From positions 1,302,001-1,366,000 of the forward strand of contig NZ_CP079818.1 in the NCBI RefSeq assembly GCF_019334725.1: 64,000 nt of DNA, in the 5' to 3' direction. How positions within the stretch are numbered: the stretch's first letter is position 1; every line of letters begins with the position of its first letter. The stretch is from Neisseria perflava (GTDB lineage: Bacteria; Pseudomonadota; Gammaproteobacteria; Burkholderiales; Neisseriaceae). Shown piece by piece: positions 50,444 through 59,634 of this stretch. The notes under the pieces are model-generated. The model was not told where the DNA came from. It searched no databases and saw only the letters and a list, made by a program, of their open reading frames with translations. The position numbers were made by a program, and so were the translations under genes.

Positions 50444-51166
50444 ATGCTGACCACGCCACCACTTGCCCCTAAAACATTGACCGCGCTAAAAGAATTGGGT
50501 GTTTGTACGCTGGAAGATTTACAGGAAATCGGCGCAGTCCGCACATTTCTATTGCTGAAAGCGTCGGGTTTGACCGTAACCAAAAGCACCTTGTGGCAAC
50601 TGGCTGCGCTGGTTTCAGGTGTAGATGTCCGGCATATTTCCGAGGAGAGAAAGACGGAGCTGGGCGAGGCCTTGAAAAACCATCCGCCTGTTGCCGTTTT
50701 CCCTTCGCAAAACGATATGGAAACCTTTATGCGGCTGGCGATAGAACAGGCCAGACAATCGGCGGCCTTGGGCGAGATACCAGTTGGCGCGCTCATCGTA
50801 TATCAAGGTAAGGCAATCGCAGCGGCACACAATACCTGCATTGGCGACCACAATGTCAGCCACCACGCCGAAATTAATGCGCTTGCCGCCGCAGGTAAGG
50901 CCTTGCAAAACTATCGCTTGGCAGACTGCGACGTGTATATCACATTAGAGCCTTGCTCCATGTGCGCATCTGCCTTGATACAGGCGCGGGTCGGGCGCGT
51001 GATTTATGGTGCGGCCGAAGCCAAAACCGGTGCGGCAGGCAGCGTGGTCGATTTGTTTGCCGACAAACGTCTGAACAAGCATACCGCAATTTTGGGCGGC
51101 ATATTGGCAGAAGAATGCCAAAGCGTATTGCAGGATTTCTTTGCGGCCAAACGTAAGGCCGTCTGA
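50444..51166 (+). CDS. tadA: tRNA adenosine(34) deaminase with N-terminal TfoX-C-like domain
   Basis: 240 residues in two parts. Residues 85-240 are TadA: the zinc site is HHAEINALA with the catalytic Glu and PCSMCASALIQARVG. It makes inosine at the wobble position of tRNA-Arg(ACG). The first 80 residues (APKTLTALKELGVCTLEDLQ, then TVTKSTLWQLAAL) look like the helical TfoX C-terminal domain. TadA is usually 150-170 residues, so this is a fusion; the role of the extra domain is unknown. The stop codon lies within the following DUS. Confidence 0.88.
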   Translation: MLTTPPLAPKTLTALKELGVCTLEDLQEIGAVRTFLLLKASGLTVTKSTLWQLAALVSGVDVRHISEERKTELGEALKNHPPVAVFPSQNDMETFMRLAIEQARQSAALGEIPVGALIVYQGKAIAAAHNTCIGDHNVSHHAEINALAAAGKALQNYRLADCDVYITLEPCSMCASALIQARVGRVIYGAAEAKTGAAGSVVDLFADKRLNKHTAILGGILAEECQSVLQDFFAAKRKAV

Positions 51167-51180
51167 ATTTCAGACGGCCT
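51156..51180 (+). terminator. DUS-pair overlapping the tadA stop
   Basis: AGGCCGTCTGAA at 51156-51167 contains the TGA stop of tadA; its complement follows after one base. Confidence 0.65.
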
Positions 51181-51220
51181 GTCAGCAAAAACACTTTATT
51201 TTAAATTTTCGGATTTCCCC

Positions 51221-52036
51221 ATGTCAGTCAATCATTACGAAAACTTCCCAGTCGGCTCTATTGTGCTGCCGCGCCGTTTGCGCAAGCCGGTTCACGCCGT
51301 TTACGCTTTTGCGCGGACGGCGGACGATATTGCCGACGAAGGCAATGCCGAAGCAGTCGAACGCCTGCGCCAACTGGACAAACTGAAGGCAGAGTTAGAC
51401 CGCATTGCAAAAGGAGGGGAACCGCAAACGGCATTGATGCAGCGTTTATATAACGAAGCGATTGTGCCGTTTCAATTACCGTTGCAGCCGTTTTATGATT
51501 TGCTGGCGGCGTTCAGTCAGGATGTAGTCAAAACCCGTTATGAAAACTTTGGCGAATTGATTGCCTATTGCCGCTTGTCCGCCAATCCGGTGGGGCGCAT
51601 TATGCTGCATTTGTACGGGCAAACCGATGAAGTGAGCATGGCGCAAAGCGACGGCATTTGCATTGCCTTGCAGCTGATTAATTTCTGGCAGGACGTGGCG
51701 GTAGATTGGCAGAAAGGGCGCGTGTACATCCCTCAGGAAGATTTGCGGAAGTTCAAAGTCAGTGAAGGGCAGATTGCGGCCGGCAAAGCCGACTTCGCCT
51801 TTCAACGATTGATGGCGCACGAGTGCCAACGTGCTTTTCAAATGCTGAAGGCAGGCTCGCCGTTGGGCAAAACCCTCAAAGGGCGAATCGGTTTTGAGCT
51901 GCGCATGATTATTGTCGGCGGCCAGTTGATTTTGCAGAAGCTGGACGGTTGCAAATATGACGTGTTTAACCAGCGGCCGCTGTTGGATAAGAAAGACTGG
52001 ATGATTATCATCAAACGGGCTTTGATGAAGAAATAA
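51221..52036 (+). CDS. Squalene/phytoene synthase family protein (HpnC-like)
   Basis: 271 residues. Both Asp-rich motifs of trans-prenyl head-to-head synthases are visible: AFARTADDIADEG near residue 30 and LINFWQDVAVDWQKGRVYIP around 150; the YCRLSANPVGR motif is between. The start ENFPVGSIVLPRRLRKPV is like HpnC, which in hopanoid producers works with HpnD and HpnE to make squalene. None of those partners lies here, so its product in this organism is uncertain. Confidence 0.8.
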   Translation: MSVNHYENFPVGSIVLPRRLRKPVHAVYAFARTADDIADEGNAEAVERLRQLDKLKAELDRIAKGGEPQTALMQRLYNEAIVPFQLPLQPFYDLLAAFSQDVVKTRYENFGELIAYCRLSANPVGRIMLHLYGQTDEVSMAQSDGICIALQLINFWQDVAVDWQKGRVYIPQEDLRKFKVSEGQIAAGKADFAFQRLMAHECQRAFQMLKAGSPLGKTLKGRIGFELRMIIVGGQLILQKLDGCKYDVFNQRPLLDKKDWMIIIKRALMKK

Positions 52037-52039
52037 AAA

Positions 52040-52073
52040 AAGGCCGTCTGAAATGGATGTTTCAGACGGCCTT
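52040..52073. terminator. DUS-pair terminator
   Basis: AAGGCCGTCTGAAA and its complement are separated by six bases, between the convergent squalene-synthase-like gene and htpX. Confidence 0.8.
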
Positions 52074-52084
52074 GATGTTTTCGA

Positions 52085-52924
52085 TTAGCGGTTTTTCAAA
52101 CGGTTGATGCGGTTGTCCAAAGAAGGATGGGTACTGAACCAAGAGTCTTTGGATTCGCTGGCAATGCCCATTGCGGTCATGGTTTGCGGCAGATCGCTGG
52201 TGCTGCCTTTTAAGCGTTGCAGGGCGGCAATCATTTTCGGCGCGCCCACCAGTTTTGCAGCGCCCGCATCGGCGCGGTATTCGCGTTGGCGGCTGAACCA
52301 CATCACAATGATGCTGGCGAGGAAGCCGAATACGATCTGCAATACCATGCTGACCATAAAATATGTACCTTGCGAAGTGCTGCCGTCATTGTTGCGCGCC
52401 ACCATGCTGGAAACGATACGCGCCAAGAAGACGACGAAAGTATTCACAATACCTTGAATCAGCGTCAGCGTTACCATATCGCCGTTGCCGACGTGCGCCA
52501 TTTCATGCGCCAAAACGGCTTCGACTTCATCGCGGGTCATGTGGTCGAGCAGGCCGGTGCTGACGGCGACGAGCGAGCTGTTTTTAGTCGCGCCGGTTGC
52601 AAAGGCGTTAGGCTCTGGAGAGTCGTAAATGGCTACTTCCGGTGTTTTCAGATTCCATTGGCGGGCTTGCGCTTCAACAGTTGCCAACAGCCAAGCTTCT
52701 TCTTCGCTTTGGGGCTGGTCGATGACGACGGCGCCGACCGAATGTTTGGCGATGGTTTTCGACATCAGCAGGGAGACAATCGAGCCGCTGAAGCCGACGA
52801 CTGCGGAATAAGCCAACAGGCTGCCGACTTGGTCGGTACTGTTGATGCCCAAGATGGCCAAAATAACACGGATGACAACCAGAACTGCGATATTGGTTGC
52901 GATAAATAAGAAAATGCGTTTCAC
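52085..52924 (-). CDS. htpX: Membrane protease HtpX
   Basis: 279 residues, four membrane segments, two at the N-terminus and two after the active site. The zinc metalloprotease motif is LAHEMAHVGNG, with the downstream Glu in QREYRADAGAAKL. It degrades misfolded membrane proteins together with FtsH. It is a single gene. Confidence 0.94.
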   Translation of the reverse strand: MKRIFLFIATNIAVLVVIRVILAILGINSTDQVGSLLAYSAVVGFSGSIVSLLMSKTIAKHSVGAVVIDQPQSEEEAWLLATVEAQARQWNLKTPEVAIYDSPEPNAFATGATKNSSLVAVSTGLLDHMTRDEVEAVLAHEMAHVGNGDMVTLTLIQGIVNTFVVFLARIVSSMVARNNDGSTSQGTYFMVSMVLQIVFGFLASIIVMWFSRQREYRADAGAAKLVGAPKMIAALQRLKGSTSDLPQTMTAMGIASESKDSWFSTHPSLDNRINRLKNR

Positions 52925-53047
52925 CGATTATTCCTTTTTAGTGTGGTTTGTGAGGTGATTTTTATATGGGCGCATTGTCTCAAAAACTCTATAGAGATGA
53001 AACAGCGCAATAGGCAAAGGTATGCAAATTCAAAGCAATTGAAGCAA

Positions 53048-53100
53048 AGGCCGTCTGAAAAAGCAGGATTTATGATTAAAAACAGCTTTTCAGACGGCCT
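53048..53100 (-). terminator. DUS-pair terminator after hemF
   Basis: AGGCCGTCTGAAAAAGC and GCTTTTCAGACGGCCT form a stem of about 16 base pairs, 16 bases past the hemF stop. Confidence 0.75.
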
Positions 53101-53115
53101 GATTGCAAACAGATA

Positions 53116-54024
53116 TTATTTTCCGAATTCCTGCAGCCAGTCTCGCGCTACCAAAAATTGATTTAATGCGGCTTCTGGAGAACCTTCTTCCGGCGCATAT
53201 TGATACTCGAAGCGTACTAAAGGCGGCATGGACATCAAAATGCTTTCCGTACGACCGCCGCTTTGCAGGCCAAACAGCGTGCCTCTGTCCCAAACCAAGT
53301 TAAATTCCACATAGCGTCCGCGACGGTAGAGTTGGAAATCTCGTTCACGTTCTCCATAAGGCGTATTTTTGCGTTTGGCCACAATCGGTAGATACGCTGC
53401 GATATAGCCTTCCCCGACTGCCTTGATAAAATTCAAGCAGGTATCGAAATCCCAGCGGTTTAAATCGTCAAAAAACAGGCCGCCCACGCCGCGTGTTTCG
53501 TTACGGTGTTTCAAATAGAAATATTCGTCACACCATTGTTTGAATTCAGGATAAACCGATTCTCCAAATGGCGCGCATACGTCCCGAGTCACTGTGTGCC
53601 AATGCACGATATCTTCTTCAAAAGGATAAAACGGCGTCAAATCAAAGCCGCCGCCAAACCACCAAACCGGCTCGGCATTTTCAGGGTAGGCAATAAAAAA
53701 GCGCACATTGGCATGGCTGGTCGGAACATAAGGATTTTTCGGATGAATGACCAGCGACACGCCCATGGCTTCAAACGCCGCGCCTGCCAATTCCGGACGA
53801 TGGGCCGTAGCAGAAGCCGGCATTTTTGTTCCCTTTACATGCGAAAAATTCACACCGGCCTGCTCGAATACTGCGCCGTTTTTCAATACACGGGTTTCGC
53901 CGATACCCAGCTTCCCAGTCCATACTTCATGCACAAATTTGGCTTCGCCATCTTCTTGCTCCAGCGCGGCGCAGATTTGGTTTTGCAGTGTTTTGAGGAG
54001 GGTTAGAACGGATTCTGTGTGCAT
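53116..54024 (-). CDS. hemF: Oxygen-dependent coproporphyrinogen III oxidase
   Basis: 302 residues. Characteristic stretches are GVNFSHVKGTKMPASATA, WWFGGGFDLTPFYPFEED, FDDLNRWDF and the C-terminal GGRTESILMSMPP. It makes protoporphyrinogen IX in heme synthesis when oxygen is present. It is a single gene. Confidence 0.95.
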   Translation of the reverse strand: MHTESVLTLLKTLQNQICAALEQEDGEAKFVHEVWTGKLGIGETRVLKNGAVFEQAGVNFSHVKGTKMPASATAHRPELAGAAFEAMGVSLVIHPKNPYVPTSHANVRFFIAYPENAEPVWWFGGGFDLTPFYPFEEDIVHWHTVTRDVCAPFGESVYPEFKQWCDEYFYLKHRNETRGVGGLFFDDLNRWDFDTCLNFIKAVGEGYIAAYLPIVAKRKNTPYGERERDFQLYRRGRYVEFNLVWDRGTLFGLQSGGRTESILMSMPPLVRFEYQYAPEEGSPEAALNQFLVARDWLQEFGK

Positions 54025-54208
54025 GATATATCCTTGATGGTTTCGTATTTGTAAAATGACAGGGCGGAAGATGATTTAAGTTGTTGAAACTAATTGTTAT
54101 TTTTCTGTTTCTTTATTATGGGTAAATTTTTGCATGGGCGTATCTTGCAATCAAGCGTTACTCATCGGCAATAGATTGAAAGGTATTACGGGGTTAAAAA
54201 TACAGTTG

Positions 54209-54592
54209 CTACTCTTGCTGCATGATATTGGCAAGATTTAATTTAAATGTTTGTTGAATCTTGTTTACATCCTTAGCAAAAATATGATAGTCACTCGAAG
54301 AATAGATAGATTTTATTCTATCCAAATTAGTTTGTTGATAACATTTTTTCATTTCCGCGATGAAAAAATTATCTTTTCCTCTTTCATTGAGACAGTTATT
54401 TTCTAACAGATAGATTGCCCATGCTGTAAAAATAAATATACTATCTTCCGGATATTCAGATAAATAAATTTCGAATTCAATTATAGAATATTCAGCTGCT
54501 TCAATTAATGTTATATCTAAATCTCTGACAAATTTTTCCGTTATATTTTTAAATAATTTCTTGAATTCTATATAATTTTTTATTTTTTCCAT
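54209..54592 (-). CDS. AT-rich orphan gene, unknown function
   Basis: 127 residues with AGGA nine bases before the ATG. The protein is rich in Ile, Lys, Glu, Asn and Tyr, with no signal peptide and no membrane segment; it appears all-helical (LIEAAEYSIIEFEIYLSEYP, SIFIFTAWAIYLLENN). The low G+C compared with hemF and the NlpC gene suggests transfer. Small AT-rich helical proteins of this sort are often immunity proteins of contact or polymorphic toxins, but no toxin lies here and I do not recognise the family. Confidence 0.6.
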   Translation of the reverse strand: MEKIKNYIEFKKLFKNITEKFVRDLDITLIEAAEYSIIEFEIYLSEYPEDSIFIFTAWAIYLLENNCLNERGKDNFFIAEMKKCYQQTNLDRIKSIYSSSDYHIFAKDVNKIQQTFKLNLANIMQQE

Positions 54593-54721
54593 GATTCTAT
54601 TTTCCTGTAAAAATATTTAATTGAATATTTGGATAGCGATTTCTAAACTCTAAAATAACATTGCTGCAAGATTGACAGGCCTTTAATGATGATATTGCGA
54701 TACCTTTCAGACGGCCTTGAT

Positions 54722-55255
54722 TTATTCAGTAAAAAAAGTATGTGCGCCCAAATAGTTTTTTGCGTAGAACGGAGTGGAAAGTTTTTCGGTTTTGATGGTT
54801 TTACCGCTGCTGGGGGCGTGAATAAATTCGCCGTTGCCGATGTAGAGGCCGACATGGGAATATGTGTGTGCACCGCCGGTATTGAAAAAGACAAGATCGC
54901 CGGCTTTCAATTTGCCGTCGGGAATTTTCCGGCTGGCTGCGGCCATATCGCGTGCGGTGCGTGGCAGATTGACGTTGAGGGCGTTTTTATAGACGTATTG
55001 GATCATGCCGCTGCAGTCAAAGCCTGTGGCTGTGGTGCTGCCGCCCCATTTGTAGGGTGTGCCGATCAGGCCTAGGCTGTGAAGCATCAATTCCTGCGAA
55101 CCTTGGGTGTGGTCGATATGGGAAATACGGACAGGTTGGACCGTTCTGGCGGTTGTTTGCGGCTTGTGGGATTTATGCTTGCCAGTGGTGCCGCAGGAGG
55201 CCAACAATAGGCCGGTGGTACAAACAAATAGGGTTTTGCAGATGAGTCGAGACAT
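54722..55255 (-). CDS. NlpC/P60 family lipoprotein
   Basis: 177 residues from the ATG at 55255 with GGAGG seven bases upstream. The lipobox is LLASC; the peptidase domain has the catalytic Cys in TGFDCSGMIQYVY and His in YSHVGLYIGNGEFIHAP. Such enzymes cut peptidoglycan stem peptides. KSHKPQTTARTVQPVR between lipid anchor and domain is a basic linker. Confidence 0.88.
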   Translation of the reverse strand: MSRLICKTLFVCTTGLLLASCGTTGKHKSHKPQTTARTVQPVRISHIDHTQGSQELMLHSLGLIGTPYKWGGSTTATGFDCSGMIQYVYKNALNVNLPRTARDMAAASRKIPDGKLKAGDLVFFNTGGAHTYSHVGLYIGNGEFIHAPSSGKTIKTEKLSTPFYAKNYLGAHTFFTE

Positions 55256-55298
55256 GGTGAATTCCTCCGGCCGCATGATTTTTGTTTTCAGACGGCCT

Positions 55299-56822
55299 CT
55301 ATAATAATCCTTCTATGGGCAGAATGGACAGGATTTTTGAAGTCATCCGTTTCCAGAACTTGGCTTCGGGCTCGTGTGCGTAAGTTCGTTTTTCGCTCGG
55401 GTCATACCAGTATAGTTTATTGTAATTGCCAAGCGTTACCTGATAGGCGTAGCTTGGGGTGGTCGTTACGAGGGTGCGCTGCATTTGGCCTGCGATTTCG
55501 GGGCTTTCGATGACGACACCCATTTCGGTATTGAGGCGTGCGGAGCGTGGGTCGAGGTTGAATGAGCCGATGAAAATGCGTTTCTCGTCCACGATGAATG
55601 TTTTGGCGTGCAAGCTGGTGGCGGAGCTACCGGTCAAGCCGCGGTCTTTGGAGGTCGGAACGGCGTGGTTGGGCTGGAGCTCGTAAAGTTTGACCCCGGC
55701 TTTAAGCAAGGGCTTGCGGTATTTGACGTAGCCGGAATGGACGGCGGCAACGTCGGTCGCCTGGAGGGAATTGGTCAGGACGGTAACGTCCACGCCGTTG
55801 TGTATCAGCTTTTCTATGGCTTTGACACCTGATTTTGTGGGTACAAAATAGGGCGAGACAAGGTAAACGCTTTTTTCGGGTTGCTTGAGGGCGTCTTGTA
55901 GGCGTTCGGAAATAGGCGGTTTATGCCGGTCGCGGTCTAAGCCTTTGGCCGGATCGTCGCTGATTAAACGTGTGCTGACGCTTTGCCACTCTATAAGGTT
56001 GCTCTGCATTTTTTGATAGAGGCTGGAGTGTTCGATGCTTTGGCGATAGCGGATGAGCGTTTGATTTTTATCTTGGTCGGTGTAATTAAGTTCGGCCAGT
56101 CCTTTTTGCAGGTTTCCCCGTTTGATGACGCTGGTCGCATTATAGGCGGAATGGCTTGCCCAATAGCGGTCGAAGTCTTGGGAAACTTCGGTTACTACGC
56201 GGCCTGTGGCGAGGATATCGAGGTCGGCAAAGATGGTATCGTCGTTAACCTTAAAATATTCGTCGCCGATATTGCGGCCGCCTAAAATGGTGGCACGGTT
56301 GTCGGCGGTAAACGATTTATTGTGCATTCGGCGGTTAAGTCGCGGAAAGTCGGCAATATAGCCGAGTGCACGCCATTTTCTGAAAATAAAGGGATTAAAC
56401 AGACGGACTTCGATATTGGGATGATTGTCGAGTGCCAGCAGGAGATCATCCATGCCGTTGGTGTTGTTGTCGTCCAGAAGCAAACGCACACGGACGCCGC
56501 GCTCGGCCGCGCGATGAATCAGGTTGAACAGAAGCTTGCCGGAGATGTCGTTGTGCCAGATATAGTACTGCAAATCGAGGGTGTGGTCGGCGGATTCAAT
56601 CAGGGCGGCACGGGCAACAAAGGCTTCGTGGGCATCGTTCAGCAGATAGATATGGGAAACATCGGTCTTGGAGGATGTAGAAGGAATGCCTAATGCGCTA
56701 TCCAGCCGCGGGGTTGCAGGTATGTCAAGATAACTGCTTTGAGTGCGTTCGTCCAATGAGGGCAAAAACGCGGCGCAACCGCCCAATAGCAGGGTATAAA
56801 GAAAGGGAAGATGAAATTTCAT
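55299..56822 (-). CDS. Phospholipase D-family protein, cardiolipin synthase C (ClsC)-like lipoprotein
   Basis: 507 residues from the ATG at 56822. The lipobox LLLGGC puts the lipidated Cys at residue 16. Two HKD motifs are present: MHNKSFTADNRATILGGRN and LHAKTFIVDEKRIFIGSFN. The layout (IESADHTLDLQYYIWHND early, DPRSARLNTEMGVV late) is that of ClsC-like proteins, which form cardiolipin from phosphatidylglycerol and phosphatidylethanolamine. A lipid anchor suggests a periplasm- or surface-facing enzyme. Confidence 0.85.
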   Translation of the reverse strand: MKFHLPFLYTLLLGGCAAFLPSLDERTQSSYLDIPATPRLDSALGIPSTSSKTDVSHIYLLNDAHEAFVARAALIESADHTLDLQYYIWHNDISGKLLFNLIHRAAERGVRVRLLLDDNNTNGMDDLLLALDNHPNIEVRLFNPFIFRKWRALGYIADFPRLNRRMHNKSFTADNRATILGGRNIGDEYFKVNDDTIFADLDILATGRVVTEVSQDFDRYWASHSAYNATSVIKRGNLQKGLAELNYTDQDKNQTLIRYRQSIEHSSLYQKMQSNLIEWQSVSTRLISDDPAKGLDRDRHKPPISERLQDALKQPEKSVYLVSPYFVPTKSGVKAIEKLIHNGVDVTVLTNSLQATDVAAVHSGYVKYRKPLLKAGVKLYELQPNHAVPTSKDRGLTGSSATSLHAKTFIVDEKRIFIGSFNLDPRSARLNTEMGVVIESPEIAGQMQRTLVTTTPSYAYQVTLGNYNKLYWYDPSEKRTYAHEPEAKFWKRMTSKILSILPIEGLL

Positions 56823-56900
56823 GGGAAACCGGTACAAACAATCCCTGCCTAAATGACATTTAGGCAGGGATTGAAGTGAAATTAGGTTGCTTGAATCAGC

Positions 56901-57812
56901 TTAGAAGGCAACATAATTTGCCGGATTGACCGGTTTGCCGTTTTGACGGATCTCAAAGTGCAACTGGGTACGAGATGCGTCGGTATTACCCATGTGCGCA
57001 ATGGTTTGACCGCGTTTAACGGTTTGGTTTTCATTAACCAGCAGGCGTTGGTTGTGACCGTATGCGCTCAAGAATGAGGAGTTGTGTTGGATGATGACCA
57101 AGTTGCCGTAACCGCGCAAGCCTGAGCCTGCGTAAACGACTTTACCGTCTGCCGCTGCAACAACCGGCTGACCTTGCGTACCGGCGATATCCACACCTTT
57201 GTTGCTGCCGCCGAAGTTGGCGATAACGTTACCGGTAGTCGGACGCTGCCATGTGATGCCACTGACGTTACGGCTGCTGCCGGTAGATACGGTTGGTGTA
57301 TTGGCAGGAGTGCTTGGGGTTGGAGCAGTGGTTGTCGTTGTTGGAGTAGAAGGTTTGCTTGCAGAAGCTGCAGGTGCAACGTAGCCCTCAGGTTTCACGC
57401 GCAGGGTTTGACCAATGCTGATGGTGTTGTCGGCCAAGTTATTCCATGCACGCAGGTTATCTTGGGTAATGTTGTAGCGTTTGGAGATGTTGTAAACGGT
57501 ATCACCACGAACAACAGTATGTGTCGCTGCATTAATATCAACAGGCGCGTAAGAAGGCGTGTAAGTGCCGGTGCTGCCGCTGTTGTACGTTGGAGCAGGT
57601 GTACTTACCGGCGGAGTGTATGGCGCATCTGCCGCTGGGCTGGTGTTGGTATTGTAAGGCGCTGCACCGTAAGGATTGTCAGCGGTAGAGCTTGTTGTTG
57701 AACTACCGCTTTGTGTGCCGACGACTACAGGAGCCGGTTGTTGGCTGGCACAGGCTGCAAGTAATAAAACCAAAGCTGCCGATCCGGCATAAGATACACT
57801 TTTTTTCAACAT
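56901..57812 (-). CDS. nlpD: NlpD-like lipoprotein with LysM and degenerate LytM domains
   Basis: 303 residues from the ATG at 57812. Lipobox LLLAAC, then a Pro/Thr/Ser-rich linker, a LysM domain (HTVVRGDTVYNISKRYNITQ) and, after another linker, a C-terminal M23/LytM domain. In that domain the first zinc ligand His is Lys (GGSNKGVDIAG), while YGHN and LHFEIR remain, so it is probably not a hydrolase but an amidase activator like NlpD/EnvC. surE lies upstream on the same strand, the common surE-nlpD order. Confidence 0.88.
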   Translation of the reverse strand: MLKKSVSYAGSAALVLLLAACASQQPAPVVVGTQSGSSTTSSTADNPYGAAPYNTNTSPAADAPYTPPVSTPAPTYNSGSTGTYTPSYAPVDINAATHTVVRGDTVYNISKRYNITQDNLRAWNNLADNTISIGQTLRVKPEGYVAPAASASKPSTPTTTTTAPTPSTPANTPTVSTGSSRNVSGITWQRPTTGNVIANFGGSNKGVDIAGTQGQPVVAAADGKVVYAGSGLRGYGNLVIIQHNSSFLSAYGHNQRLLVNENQTVKRGQTIAHMGNTDASRTQLHFEIRQNGKPVNPANYVAF

Positions 57813-57905
57813 GTTAATGACTTTCGTATTCGGGTAATTGTTCTCATCGGAGCATATCATAATAAAAATATGCTTGTTTCTCAAGTGTTCGGCTGTTAGG
57901 GACTG

Positions 57906-58661
57906 TTAAGGCGCAGGGATTTCTGACCAAAAGGAAGCGGTTTGCTCCATTTGTCCGTAGGCAGTCAAATCGACTTGCAGGGGGGTAATCGTAATGAAGC
58001 CGGACGCGCATTCGCCAAAGTCGGTACCTTCTTCGCTGTCGGAAACATCGCCGACCGGCCCAATCCAATAAATTTGTTCGCCACGTGGATTATACATGGG
58101 AACAATGCTTTGTTCATGATGACGACGCCCGAGCCGTGTAATTTTTATGCCTTGGATATCTTCAGGTGCGACGGCCGGGATATTGATGTTCCATAAGATG
58201 GGTTTGGAAATAGGGCGTTTGAGAAAATAGGAAAGCAGTATCCAAGCGGCTTTTTCCGCGGTTTCCCAATAACGGCCGCTGGAGTCTGCAAGCGAGAAAG
58301 CAATGGCGGGAATGCCCATCAGGTAGGCTTCCGTCGCAGCGGCAACCGTACCTGAATAAAGCGTATCGTCGCCCATGTTTGCACCGTTATTAATGCCGGA
58401 CAAGACTAAGTCGGGTTTGAAATCGGCAAGGGCGTGTTGGCCGACATGAATGCAGTCGGTGGGTGTGCCATTCACATAGTAAAACCCGTTTTCCGCTTGT
58501 TTCAGTTGTAAAGGACGGTCTAAAGTCAGGGAATTGCTGACGCCGCTGCGATCGCGTTCGGGCGCAACCACTCTGACATTGGCAAATTCTGCGCACACTC
58601 TTGCCAAAACTGCCAAACCAGGCGCAAGATAACCATCGTCGTTTGAGATTAATATGTTCAT
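57906..58661 (-). CDS. surE: 5'/3'-nucleotidase SurE
   Basis: 251 residues. The start MNILISNDDGYLAPGLAVLA contains the metal-binding DD pair; VVAPERDRSGVSNSLTL and VLSGINNGANMGDDTLYSGTV complete the site. It removes phosphate from nucleotides in stress and stationary phase. It is upstream of nlpD. Confidence 0.94.
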   Translation of the reverse strand: MNILISNDDGYLAPGLAVLARVCAEFANVRVVAPERDRSGVSNSLTLDRPLQLKQAENGFYYVNGTPTDCIHVGQHALADFKPDLVLSGINNGANMGDDTLYSGTVAAATEAYLMGIPAIAFSLADSSGRYWETAEKAAWILLSYFLKRPISKPILWNINIPAVAPEDIQGIKITRLGRRHHEQSIVPMYNPRGEQIYWIGPVGDVSDSEEGTDFGECASGFITITPLQVDLTAYGQMEQTASFWSEIPAP

Positions 58662-58759
58662 GTGACAATATTGTGTCTATCGGTAAGATGGGCGGTATTG
58701 TACTGGTTTGCTTGAGCGATTGTCCACGAATCGGCAACGTTTGGGCGGAAAGGATAATA

Positions 58760-59098
58760 ATGAAACATTATGAGTTAGATCCCAAAGCTTTATTGGGCGG
58801 CGTGATTGCTTCAGACGGCAATCAGGAGATTGTTCAGCTTTCACTGCAGAAGGATAATGAAATTCCGGCATATGAGGCGGATGCGATTATTTTGCTTTTG
58901 GTTTTAAACGGCAAAGCCGAAATCAAAACGGTGGACGAAGTCTTGGAAACCGAAGGCTTGCAAGTTATCCGTCTTGAGCCTATGGAAGCGCACAGCATTC
59001 GCGCCTTGGCCGATAACACCAATATTTTGGTTATTAAACAATTAATTCATGAAACTGGTCTCAGCAAACGGTTGAGGTTTGGAAGTTGCTGTCTGTAA
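58760..59098 (+). CDS. Small cupin-like protein
   Basis: 112 residues from the ATG at 58760, with AAAGGA upstream. The pattern PAYEADAIILLLVLNGKAEI followed by VIRLEPMEAHSIRAL is that of a single cupin barrel with a His in motif 2, but the motif 1 histidines are missing. No signal peptide. It would be cytoplasmic; ligand unknown. Divergent from surE. Confidence 0.65.
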   Translation: MKHYELDPKALLGGVIASDGNQEIVQLSLQKDNEIPAYEADAIILLLVLNGKAEIKTVDEVLETEGLQVIRLEPMEAHSIRALADNTNILVIKQLIHETGLSKRLRFGSCCL

Positions 59099-59105
59099 TG
59101 GCAAT

Positions 59106-59138
59106 AAAGGCCGTCTGAAAAGTTTCAGACGGCCTTTT
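59106..59138. terminator. DUS-pair terminator
   Basis: AAAGGCCGTCTGAAA and its complement with a two-base loop, then T run, between convergent cupin and rhodanese genes. Confidence 0.82.
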
Positions 59139-59153
59139 TAAAATCAGCTAGAT

Positions 59154-59522
59154 TTATTTCAAACCTTTTTTCACCAAGTCTTCATAACCGCCATGGTTGG
59201 TTACGTTGGTGTAGCCGGCTTTTTTCAGCTCAGTCAGTGCAGCTTCTGCACGGCGGCCGCTGCGGCAGTAGAGGTTTACCGGTGCGTTTTTATCCGGGCT
59301 GACGGATTTGATGCGGTCAACGATTTGGTCATGCGGAATATTGAGTGCACCTTGCAAATGGCCTTCTTTAAATTCTTCGGCAGAGCGGACATCAATCCAA
59401 ACGCCTTTTGCTTTTGCAGGCTGTGCTGCGCTTTTTTCAACCTTAGGCATAGAGGCTGCGGAAGCGGCCAAAGGAGTAGCAACAGCGGCGGCAAAAAGTA
59501 CGGCGGTCAGCAGTTTCTTCAT
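59154..59522 (-). CDS. Periplasmic rhodanese-domain protein
   Basis: 122 residues. Signal peptide (LFAAAVATPLAASAASM) followed by one rhodanese domain: WIDVRSAEEFKEGHLQGALN, then the active loop YCRSGRRAEAAL with the Cys, and GYTNVTNHGGYEDL. It resembles PspE-type single-domain sulfurtransferases, which move sulfur from thiosulfate to cyanide in vitro; the natural substrate is unclear. Confidence 0.85.
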   Translation of the reverse strand: MKKLLTAVLFAAAVATPLAASAASMPKVEKSAAQPAKAKGVWIDVRSAEEFKEGHLQGALNIPHDQIVDRIKSVSPDKNAPVNLYCRSGRRAEAALTELKKAGYTNVTNHGGYEDLVKKGLK

Positions 59523-59580
59523 GGTTCAATCTCCTATTAGACAGAAAACAATATGATAACTTTATCAGTCTAGCATTTCA

Positions 59581-59621
59581 TCAGGCCGTCTGAAAGGGGA
59601 GTCGGCTTTCAGACGGCCTGA
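59581..59621 (-). terminator. DUS-pair terminator after the AhpD-like gene
   Basis: A perfect 16-base inverted repeat TCAGGCCGTCTGAAAG, 14 bases past the stop. Confidence 0.75.
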
Positions 59622-59634
59622 TTTTACAAACCGA

